From Balanoglossus misakiensis (lineage: Eukaryota; Hemichordata), in assembly GCA_040954595.2 (NCBI GenBank), contig CM082579.2, positions 11,594,001-11,658,000 on the forward strand: DNA of 64,000 nt, read 5' to 3'. Position numbers and translations under genes: made by a program. The notes beneath the pieces were generated by a model, which was not told the DNA's origin, searched no databases, and saw only the letters and a list, made by a program, of their open reading frames with translations. Positions 1-12,300 of this stretch are shown here, piece by piece (the first letter of the stretch is position 1; each line of letters begins with the position of its first letter).

Positions 1-177
1 TGCATCTCATTTGTACATCTCCTCTATAAAATACTCCAGTTTCATTTTTCCGTCTGACAACGATTTAATCGACAGTACATATGCTATAATAATGTTACAA
101 GTCAAATCGGACTTGCTATAATACGGGATATGCAATGGAATGAAATTAAAAGGTGAATTTTAAAACATGTCACTCAC

Positions 178-308
178 CTGGTGCTCTTCTGGAAAGATAA
201 CGGAGGACTCTGCCCAGACGATCCACACCAATATATTCCCCAGCGTTAGCAGATTCTTCACCGCGCAAATATTCCTCCCAAATGTCGTTCAGGTTGTCAA
301 CAAGGTCT
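178..308 (-). CDS. RNF213: RNF213-like exon, last one inside the window
   Basis: Encodes DLVDNLNDIWEEYLRGEE then VDRLGRVLRYLSRRAP, the 'LxxIWExFL...LGxxL' helices that precede the first AAA module in RNF213. Donor CAG/GTGAGT leads off the left edge. Phase 2 in, 1 out. Confidence 0.72.
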
Positions 309-3300
309 CTGCAAATGTATAACCAAACTTGTTTGATTTTACAAGGAATGTGAATTTATGAGTGGCCAATTGGTGCTTTTGCAAGAAAATAACTGTAAAT
401 TTCAATACTATTGCCGATATGGCCTCTGGGCAAAAAAACAAACAACTACATTGTGCCAACCATTACCAGTTGTGTCCAACATGTTGTATAACTTTGTAAA
501 TACTAATCCCTGTAACAAACAGATATGCCCAGATCACAACTGCATTGTCGATATGGCAGAGAGGTACTTTCATACCTATGTTCATCTCTTTGACGATCGC
601 CATAGTCAACGTAACTGCTTGTCGAAGCCTCATTGTAATCCCTTTCATTCACATAACGACCGGGCCCCGACTGTGAATCATTGAACATGGTACCACTGAA
701 CTTCAGGTCATACTCCAGGCTATAAGCTTCCGCCACTTCATCGATACCAAGATGATCGTAACACCATGACAGGGCAAAATCTACGCCCCCTTCTGCACCA
801 CACTTCAGGTAGGCAGCCTTCGCAAGTGTGTCAGTCATGCCCTCCTGGATCAGGGCGTGGACAAAGCTGGTGCGTTGAACGTCAGGGGATTCGGCGAGGG
901 GTTCACCTTCTTCAGGTTCTGGCGAGCCGCGATCGTTTGGTGTTCTGTCAACCACCGGTACTTCTGGTGAGCCGCGATCGTTTGGCGTGCTGTCAACGGC
1001 CTCCTGTATGTCTTCTTGCGTACATCCCGGAAGAATGGCCTCCAGCAACATGAACGTGGCTGGTTTGAGGTGATGTGAACCGCTGCTGTCTGCGGTGGCC
1101 AGCGTTGCCAACTCCCGTCGCAGATGTAAAATTTGCTCAATGGTGTAAAGATTCAACTCGTTGAATGTGAGCCGTTTCGCGGCGATGTACTCCAGCCATT
1201 GTGCGTGGCACTTATCCAAGAACGTGCACAGCTCTGGAAGTTGCACAGGTGCATCTTTGTATCCTAGCAGAATGTCATTGTTCAAGAAAGATACGCGCGT
1301 TTTCACTCTGGACTTTCTCTGACAACAGTAATGGATTGACTCCCAGGTCTTAAAAGGTGCACATCCTGCCACCCTCAAAGCCAAATAAGTATTTGTCAGG
1401 CGGATGGCAGAATCTAAAATCTATTGAGAGAAAAGGAAACCTTCATCGATAAGCAGAACCGCAAATCGCAGCTGACGAATGCATTTAAGTTCTCGAAAAA
1501 GAGAAATACAGACAAATATAGTATTACATGACCGTCTTTACCCTTCAGGAAACATAATGATTGTTTCTGTATTTACGTACACATGTAAGCGCTATTTCTT
1601 GTACTGTGTGATACGTTTTTGTGGAGGACCTCAAGACAGAACCAACAAAAGCATACATGTATACATTATAATGAACATGGCAGCTTGAATCACCTCTGTG
1701 AAACGATCGACGACATCTTTGTGGTTCTCGTCACTGTGAGATATCAACATCAGTTTGCTGTGCAGGTCATTGAGATCATCAAACGTATAATTCTTGAAGG
1801 AGTCTACCGGTAGGTCCTCACGTGACTTTCCCTTTCCACGTTTTTCTGTGCGAACGGCCAACCGGAAAGAAGAGGCCAACGTAGACTGAAAAGAGAAATT
1901 TGCCGTGCTTCCAGTTTTCTGACATGACTTTTATCCCAGAATTACTCATAGAAAAGTATTCTCGGACAAAAAATGTATGATACCCATTGACCAGATTCAA
2001 CTCTCGGAGCTCGAATTTGTGTTACAGCTGAATCATAAATTTGTCTAAAACGCATGTCATTTCACGCGTCGAATTTCCGTGATAAAATATACCACATAAT
2101 TCAAAATAGCTGCAACAACCGCCAAACTATAAACACCATATTTCTTTGATGCCAGCAACGCGTTATCTCTAAAATTGTAACAACGTCACAATTTACAGGT
2201 GAGCAACACAAAAGAAAAGCTGTAAACGTTTACTTTATGAACGAATTTTCGCAAAACTTTTGAAGTCTATCAATACATGCCAAAGTTGGAAATAAGTTGT
2301 ATACCCGTTCGCCCTCCTTGGTGAACGACCCAATGATGTACTGTCCCATTTCGTTGATGCGAGAGGCTTGTTGTATTGATGATTCCTCGTCTGAGCCGTG
2401 TGTGGTCTGAAGCTTCTTTAAAAAGTCTAAAACGGCAGCCGAGTCTTCCTACAGAACGAATTGTGCGAAGTTAAGAACAGAAAGGTCAAAATTGATCTTA
2501 CAAAGAAACATTAGACGAAAGAGGCGGGTATAGACGAAGTGTGGCTTTTCAACCAACATCATGAATTCTAATTTCTCATAAGCTTGACTTGCTTTGGCCA
2601 TAATATGGTCAGTGTGCTTTGTAGATGATGACTAATAAATTAATCGGTAACAAAAGATAACAATTCACTGGCACTCAATTTCTGTAAACATTTGAGACTG
2701 CTCTGCAATGTAATAATGCGAACCTGCGGTCATTAACAAGATGATATCATAGACTTAACAATGATAAGTTTATGAATATATACTGCTACTTTTCACTCAT
2801 TTTACCAAACACACAAAACACAGTGTTGCAAATGAGGTTAAACTTGATAGGACCCAACACTAAATCAACAAATCTAATATACCTGAACGAAATTTGATTT
2901 TGACCTGCGTTTGATTTTGAGTTTCGTTGGAAAAATGTTGTTGGTATAGCAACGGTGACTGAATGACACTTCGTGGAGAAAAAAAACTGTAAGCAGAGCG
3001 ACAGCACCACAAAACATCTGTTTCTATGACTCGACCAGAAAGTGACAGAAAAGGACCTAAGTGTTTCAATATATAAACATAAACTTACCAATTTCTTTGG
3101 GAGGAGTCTGTCTCTCTTGAGTGTTTCCCAGAGGACAGAGCATGCGCGCAGGAGTTCCGTGGCACTACTGTCAACCGGCAAGTCAAATATCAGCGGCGCG
3201 TATCCAGATGCTGCTTGGTCGAGTGTACCAATGCGGTCCATTTGAATATCTTCTTCCCCGACAAGTCTCATTGATAAATCAAGATACGTTTTCAAATCCT

Positions 3301-6300
3301 GAATACCTGGAATAGAGGAATTTATAGCGTGTGGAATATTGATTTTCGTTATCTCATGTTTTCCTTTCTAAAAATAGTCAGCACGAGTTAAATTAATATT
3401 CAAATAAGTTGATTGATTTCGTGGCAGTAACAAATCATATCTTCAATCGCATCAGTCAGCATATCCAAATAGTGAGGATTTCACAAAATTAAAATGGCCT
3501 GTTTTGAACCACAGGCCAATTTCTCCGAGGTGTTTAACTTATTAAGCCAACAGGCGATTTGGGCAAATTTACTGCCGTGATTGCATAAAGCGAACTATAT
3601 CACTAATGCTGACGCTGTTATAATCACACAAATTACACGCAATGAACCACTACTATGGACATTGACAGACTGCAGGGCATTTTGTCCTACCCGTTATTTC
3701 TTTCCTCAACCAATCTACCAAGTCCTTGCAGTCCACAAACACCTCCAAGCAACGTGTCCGTTCGTCGTTAAAATCGGACAGCAACTCGCCAGTGCGGACG
3801 ACCTCTTCATTGATTGATTTTAGATACTGTTCCTTGAATTTTGTTCCCTGCAAGACGTTCAATTGTGGTTACCTTAAATGGTTTTTACTTCGTGCTAGGG
3901 ATCAAATCATATTATAACAATTGCATCCTGGGTAAAAGGTCGACAGCTCACTGTAGTAAGAGTTTGAAGAAATGATACGTTGTTACTTCATGCTAGAGGT
4001 CAGAATATATTATTCTAAAACGTGCATTATGGGTAAAAGCTCGACAACTAACTGTAGTGAGAGTTTGAAGAAAAGATATGTTAATAACTGTATTTCATGA
4101 TTTTTTTGCTCAAAAATTTCTATCTTTGTACATGTGTAATTGGCATCCATTCTACCCTTTTTTACATTTTGTTATTTTTTCTTGTTATAATACTCAGAAT
4201 GACCCAGTATCACTTTAGCTTATGAACTTCATCATGAAATTGTATCGACCATATGAGATTTTCATCACTCTATGTATAGCAGAAACACGTTTAACAAGAA
4301 TTCGGACTCCGTACGTGTTTCCATTGCTTATATTACGTGTTATGTTTACAAAGACAAAATGTTCGTTTGCCGCGGTGCCACACAATAAAATACACTTAAC
4401 AGTTTGTACCTGATTAGAGAGTATTTCGACTGCCCTGAAATCTCCCGTCATGTTGTACTTTTCCTTCAACTTGAAGACGACAAGGGCACCAGCAACGGCC
4501 TCCTTTACTTTGTGATACATCTCAATCTGGTGTGTTCTTGTGGCGATCCATTCACCAGCCTCCTTTCCTGAAATCAGGGACAGCTCTCTCCTCATATCGC
4601 CGTAGTTGTGGCCGAACTCTACAAAGTGTTCGTCGATTTCCGCCAATGTTACGTTCCCACTTTTGACTTTGGTGACCACGTCGTGGATGGCCTGCAGAAC
4701 AGGTTGCCATAGTTTCTGTTCTGTCTCGTTGATTGGCAACGTCTGAGGCCTGTCATATTCGTCCCTGCAGTTTCTCCTGACGCGTTCCTGCCATTGCTTT
4801 TTGTAAATTCTGGACCCCTGGAACGACGACATTTTTCTCAACAATGCCATTTGATGGTGAGAGAACGGGAAGAGTGTCATCGTCGGTGTGTATTCCCCGA
4901 CCGTCTGTACTTGTTTGTAGTCCATTGGGTCACAGACATCTTTGAATGTAAGTTCATCAACTTGTTTTCTCAGTTTGGCATTGATATCATCTATTACGGC
5001 TGGAAAAGAAGAGAATATTGGCGTAATTGTAATTTAAACTGATCGTGCATAGTGACGGAAGAAATACAACGCATTAGCCACCATTCTGGAAAATTAAAAA
5101 AATAATCAAATCTGCATATGCTCCTATAGTTGTGTAAATTTTCATATTACATAGCCCCTACCAGGTGTACCTATTTTATAGGGCAGTGAAAACTAAGCAT
5201 GTTCTGCCACTTGTGTGATTATAGGAACTTGGAGTGAAAACCCACGAAGAGTTTGAATTGATTTATTAGTCCCAGTCAAGATCCCCGAGAAACCCTAGAT
5301 CTCTGACTATTTTTAAAGGGCGGAGTCGTCCCGTGTGCGGGTATGGGTCCCATAGGACGAAGTTGCTAGCAAGGCAAAGTAAACACAATTGTAAGTACTA
5401 AAATGCCCACCATTGCAAACAATTTGGTTGTTACTTTGTATTACACTGCATCATTGCAAACAATGTGTCCTTACTTTTTATCACATTTCCAAATTTCTTT
5501 ACATTGATACAACGTGTATTGCTTGGGAGGGTCTCCCTGAACAGGTGGAACAATGCTAATTATGTGTTCATAAACAAAACGCCGCACATACGCACTACAC
5601 ACTACCCTCCCCTTTGAACAGTATGATGAGACTGTGCTTACCTTTATCAAGGATGTTATGTGTTCGTTTACAATACTCCTGGACTATGTTCCATTCTTTT
5701 CGCCATTCTTCAACTTCTTTCTGTCTACAACCGAGGGCCAATCCGATCTCTTGACTGGTACCTTCAATTTTGGCAGCTCTGCATAAGCTGATAAAATGGT
5801 CTGCATACTTCATCACCTCTAATGCATCACTTAACAAAATCGTGCCATCCAAAATCTGGCCATGTATTTCTTTTAAAAGCGCTGTTGCGTCTTTGAGGTG
5901 GTCTCTGGTTTTCTGTGAGAGATATTCGTTTTTCCACTCCTTCCGTCCTGTAAATTCAACCCAAAATTGGTTTATTTTGTGTACAATATGTTCCAACAGT
6001 TAAAGGGACAAAGTCTCTCTCGCTGCCCCTTTTCCATTAATTATGTTTGATACAAGACACCGTTTATATTAATGTACATGTGGATATCTAGTGAATCAAT
6101 GTTCAACCACACACACCGTCCATCCCTCTTGTATACACAAGATTGAAAAAAACTCGCTAAAATGAATAATTGGTCTTTACCATTTATTCTTTTTTGTGTG
6201 AGTTTTACTCTCATATCATACAAGTGGGATGGAAGTTGTGTGTGGTTGAAAGTTCATTCACTACATATACACATGTACATTAACATAAACGGTGTATTGT

Positions 6301-9300
6301 ATCAAGCATAATTAATGGAAAAGGGGCAGCGAGAGAGAGTTTGTCCCTTAAAACTGATAGTTGCTGATAAGAGAGTTCAGTAGACACATCGTGCTATTTG
6401 GTTTGTTGTTTTTGCCTGTAGATTTTGCCGCCCAGTCAATTGTTTACATGTAACGGGTAACTTTAGGGACAAATTTACAAACTTATTCTAGTGACTGCAA
6501 GCGATGTATTACTGGGCGCTGTCGTGAAATTGCACACTAACTCCTTTGTTAGTTGAACTCAAGCCTATTCAATGTATAAATTCTCACTAACCTGTAAATT
6601 TTAAAATTTGCAGCAAGGACTCCCAGGACAAAACATTGCTCAGTAACTTCGTTCGTCTTGTAACTGTGCTCGCTGGTATTCTGGGACATGCCATTTCAAT
6701 GATGCGAGACACTAGCTCACCATATCTTCGTGGATCCCCCTGACCTTTCGTGACAAATGCCGTGCAGACTACCTCTAGTATGTCGCCAACCTTCCTGTCC
6801 TGTGTATTTAAAGAAAGACATATAGATGACACATAACATGTCTGTTTGCACTTTTCAAGAAAGCACCCTGTGTATATAATATATACACTGAATTTTGATG
6901 TCCACAAAAATAATTCGATCAGCTAAGTGCGCGACATACAGTACAGACTACTTTACTTGATAGCGGTGCTGCACTTCGCAATGACCCAAGCAATTGTTTT
7001 TGTTTTACCCGTGCTTCTACCCTAGAAGACATTACAGGGAGCGCCAATCACAGAGCGACGCAACCTCACGGCTTATGGGTTGCGCCTGCAACCAATACAC
7101 GCCTGCTGTATGTTCAATCTTGTGCGTTCATGAACACAGACTTCCAAATGAATGATCATATTAATGACTTTTTTTTTCTAAATAGTCAAACTCAGTTCTT
7201 ACTGTGTAATTTCATATATTTCACATTGATTGCATAAATGGCCACTATCTGCAACGCTTCGGTATTTTTTTAGCAATTTGGTGTTAGGGTTGACATTGTG
7301 TGACTTTCAAAAACAGTAATTACATTAGGTTTTGTACAGAGCAATTATGATAGAAACAATGTGACATTATGGAAACTACACATGTACGTACCGTACAGCC
7401 TTTATCAACAACATCAATTGCTTGTCGGAGCAAGATTTCTTTAAGGTGGTCGTGCAATGATTGTGTGTTTAAGTAGCAGAACAGATCGATTTTTTGTCCT
7501 TTGCTGAGCTATTAAAGTAAAAATAAAAACAATCAAGAGAATATGATGTTATGTCCTTCAATCATACAAAGTCATTTCATCAATAAGGGTAGTAGAAATA
7601 ATAGAAGTTTGTAGCAGTAATAATAATAATAATACAATTCAATAATCATAATCGCTTTGATTACAATGAAAACTGTATTCTAGTAGCATTTTGGTTGCGA
7701 AGAACAGTATTGACGTTTGCTTTCCGATTACACATGTAAAATGTGCTTAAAATGACATTTTTCTCAAGCGGATTAAACTGCGCACGCGCAATCTCGAGAC
7801 ACGCGATCGTTTTCGCAGGACCATGGAATAAAAAAATCTAAAATGGCATTACACATACCCCCTCGCCATCAACTAGTCTTCAAACATGATCGAACAGGCT
7901 AGGTTCACCGTGTTTACTGCACGATATGGTTTATCGAAGGTTTAAAATGTTGGACAGGACACACGAAACATTGTCACCCTATACATGTACCTACCATTTG
8001 CAATCTGTCACTCAAAATTGACCTGACATTGACTCTCCATGCTGCGTTATCTTCCTCGCTACCCAACTCTGCTGTGTATAATCTGTTTGTCAGCTGCAAA
8101 TGAAGGCATGAGAAATGATGTTTAAAGTGCAGTTTCAAGACACAGCTGACTATAAAACACTTGTCGGCCACGACCACGAAAATCTATAAAGAGTTCTAAC
8201 CATTCAGTGACAATATCAGCCGATCTTGATATATCTTTGGCACATACATTTGTACGCAGAGCCAAACAGGCACTCAAATAGCATCTTCGCCTGCCAATTA
8301 AGAAGCTCTGGGCTGCTCTGTGTGGCAAGGCTGTGTGTCCTTTACGGATATTCCTTCACACAATGTGGTGTGGAGGCATCCGTTAGACACTCAGCCCTGC
8401 CACGCAAAGCTGATTCTTGCCCTGCCACGCAAAGCTAAGAGGATCCCTGAATTCGGACTGTAGTCGGACGGTGTTCGCAGAGGAACATCCGTACAACATA
8501 GGTCGAAGTGTATGCAGGCCACGAGGATTGCAAATTATACCATCAGCGCATGTTAACACTATAGACAGTAGACTATATCTAACAATCCTGTTGCATGCAA
8601 ATAAACCAACTGCTCTGATGTGAATTCTGTACCAAAGGTTCAAAATCATTATCGTATCAGTAAAGTTGTGAGGTCAAAACGTTTTGACACATAGGAGTAT
8701 CACTCATGTCATTGGTCCTGTACATGATATATGTATTTTTTGTTACCCGTGATAACTACGCCGTGTGAACTAAACTGTTGATATAATTCTATTACAGGGA
8801 CTGTGGTCCATAGAGCATACCTGAAATTCTTCCGTGAACTTTTCACATGTGGCTTCCCGTGTGTCCGTGTCTTTTACAGCCACTTTCATCAAAACCAGGC
8901 GAAGCCATTTACACATGGTGCCAGTGATGGCAACCGAAAGATCGTGAAATTTGTCGGGCCTTTGCGCTTGCGTCGTCTCACCGATCACTCTTGCGCGACA
9001 GGACGTCAAAAAAGTGAACGACAACTCGACAGGATTGCTGTCTCTTGTAGAATGAAGTACTTCCACCAAACGTTTGAGGACATTTCGGCCAAATTCCATT
9101 GTTGTTATCGCGTCTTGACAGGAACCGACACCTCTGGAGTCAATCAGACATTATCGATCAAAATCAACACTAAAAAGTACATGTAACTTATGCTGTCACA
9201 TCAGCACTTTAATCGCATGTGGTATACATATCCCCATGCAGCAAACTAAAAACAACGCGAAATTTTCCCAATATACTAAACCCAGTTACTTGGGAATAGG

Positions 9301-12300
9301 CACCATCTTTTGCAGGTAACTGCAAGGCAATATCATTAGTACGTCTGCGCAATTCCGGCATTCGTTTTCTGTCACAGACTGTGAATTCGAGCCGGGTGAA
9401 ATTTGTCAAATCATGTTCATTTACATATTGTCAAAGCTATCTTTATATCAGTATTTAGAAAATAGTATATGTTAGTAAAAATACGTCCGATAAATTTATT
9501 GCATAAGTAACAATGTATTCTCAAACGATGTGGTTTTTTCTAGGCTCAGCATCCATTAATATTATTACAGAACAAAACTACACCTTTTCGTAAAGAGGGC
9601 GTCCTTCCAAGACGACGCGATAACGAGGCCAGTAGGTCAAAGTATCGTCTTGTATATATCGCCACTATAATTGGGACCGACGTTCGACAACCACATTTAT
9701 TGTAAGGTAAGATTTAAACGCAACTTGCATCATATATACGTCAACATACCAGGCGAGCTCAAACATGCAGTACTCTGTGAGCTACTGGCCTCGTTTTCAT
9801 GCCGACGCCATGTTTTGGAAGTGTGCCCTCTTTATGAAAAGGCGTATTAATATGGGCTTTATTAAAAATGTAAACTGTATATCACTTACACATGAGGTGT
9901 ACTTCTTTCGTGTTTTATTGCCTGGTCTAGCACCTTTTCGATGTTCTGAAAAGATAAAGGTTAACCATTAGGATTTTCCATTCATTGTGAGATCTCGGGT
10001 TGCTGGATATGAAATAAAAGTCAAACTTTGGATGAAATCAGAAGAGGAGCAGAGTTTATCACAAAAATGTCACTTTTGTTCCAATAAACACGATGGGCCA
10101 TGTGTTGTTTGTCCTGCGTCCCATGAGAATGTTCTCCAATACAAACTAACTAGCCAGGTGAGATTTCGCGGGGTCTCATGGTGTTCGGAAAATGGTCTGT
10201 GTTAGGCACAAAATCTTATCAAATGAACAATGTTGTTCCATGCACGGTCGGCTGGCAAACTGTGGTGGTTCCTGCCGGGCATTGGATTTGAATGCACAGT
10301 GCCGCCAGTGTCAGAAATGGGAACAAGAACATTCATCATCTGTCAGTCTAGCGCAAAAGTTCTGCCACTGGCGGCGCCACATTCACACCTCAGTACGCCA
10401 GCCGACGGGCCGTGGTTCTATGCATCACGAGTACGCATGTGCCTTCACCTTCATGTTCTTTTTAATCGATGCGGCTTGAGATTTTGATAGAAGGCGATCA
10501 AGTGTGATAATGAGAACGTCGTTTGGTAAACTGTCAGACACTTGGGTCAATTGGTCGACATCTGTGAGGAACAGCGACACTGTCCTTGGGAGTAAGTAGT
10601 CCAGGCAGAAGAGCGGTTCCAGTTTTTCTGTTATTTCGAACTTTTGTCTGAAAAGGCAGAAAGATGGGGTCTATTGATTGGTATTCTGACGTTTAATAAA
10701 AGGGGCTTATCATAAAACCACGAACACAGTGGTCTGATAAAATATAGTTCATTTGTTAATTCTAGTTACCTTAAATAATTTTTGACTGCATGCTAGGGGT
10801 CAAATCACAATATAATTGCATTGTGCGTAAGAAAGTCGACAACTCACTGTAGCAAGAGTTTGATATCTTTGCGTCTAAAATTTCTTTCTTTGTAGTTATC
10901 AAATACATGTAATACGTAACCAGCCTTTTCCGGATTTTGTTTATCCTATGATACAAATGGTACTACATGTACTATGTTGCATGTCGCAGAAATCCGCCAT
11001 CTTGAAATTCTGTTGACCACATGATATTTTCATCGCTCACCCAGATTGCAAAGGGTTGCGGGCACAGCAACGAAACACAAATCCGAATCATATGGAAATG
11101 TTTGTGCACCACACGAAGATAAGGTAACATTACAAGCAGCAAAAATTCAAACATCACCTCACAGAAGCACGTTCGGAAACGCTGTCCATCTCTATGCCGG
11201 CTACACCCGCCCAGAGCGCTGGTTGGAGAGTTGCGTGGTTGGTATAAAGTGGTTTCTTGAATGGTTGGCAGTCATTTCTCAAGAAATGTAGAAGAGGCAT
11301 TCCATGCAGCCAGTCCATATTAGCCTTGCCAAGTTTGGACTTTGCAGCATTCCCATTGTATAGTGCGATCAAAGCATCGGCAAGCCGTCTATGGCAAGAT
11401 ATCCACAAAAGAAAGAAAAATGACTCAACGGCGACAGGCAAACGCAAAAAGGCAGAGTCACTGGGAGATAGATTTAGTGGTAAACATACAGGCACATACA
11501 TACATACATGCAAACATACGTACGTACTTGTACATACATACATACATACATACATACATACATACATACATACATACATACATACATACATACATACATA
11601 CATACATGCATACATGCATACATGCATACATACATACGTGGTTAAAGAAAGTTATATGCATGTAGAATTTCATAAACGTTTTATACTTAAGACATTTCAT
11701 ATTTAAGACTTACTGTTGACTTTCCTTCGTTTTGAAGTGCTGGCCTACCAAGTAATCAAAGTTCGATGACTGCTGACCTTTGTTGGGGTTGATTCGCAAA
11801 GATGCAAACAAACAGTCATATGTTTCGGTGTCGACTTCAATGTGATATTGGTGGATGATATAGAGCATCGTTGCAGCAGAAACAAGACGTTTTTCCCCTT
11901 CCTCCGGCGGCGTTTCTTCTGTGGTTCTGTTAAGCTTGCCGCGCAAACGTCTCAGCTTAGGCGTCCAGAATTGTAGTAGTACCTATAATAGCGCAGCATT
12001 GTCCTTGACTGGGGCGGTGAGTCTCGGACAAACTCATCCGAATGATGTATACTCATACATAGTACATTATTCGAATAACATTGTCAAACGCATATAGAAT
12101 TGATCAAACAGGGTTCAACTGCAAAGCACACAGGCAGAAAACATCACTTTACCCCTTTCTCTGGGCGTGCGCATGCACAAATCATTATCAGTCCGGCTCA
12201 TTGTTTGATGTTATACCGTTGTATTTTCCAGTAAGAAAAGACTGAACGATTGACTTTCTTTTCCCAACAGTTGTTTCTCGTTCGTACAATATTCCTTGTT

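Noticed and set aside
9290-9368. Possible 79-bp RNF213-like exon (KRMPELRRRTNDIALQL)
   Set aside because: It has an AG acceptor and a GT donor, but its outgoing phase does not fit the 8821-9133 exon, while the 9890-9945 exon fits directly.
11154-11627. 157-codon minus frame joining exon 11158-11388 to a Met-Tyr-Val-Cys tail
   Set aside because: The tail is the CATA repeat read through the acceptor; the splice site CCATAG separates it from the true exon.
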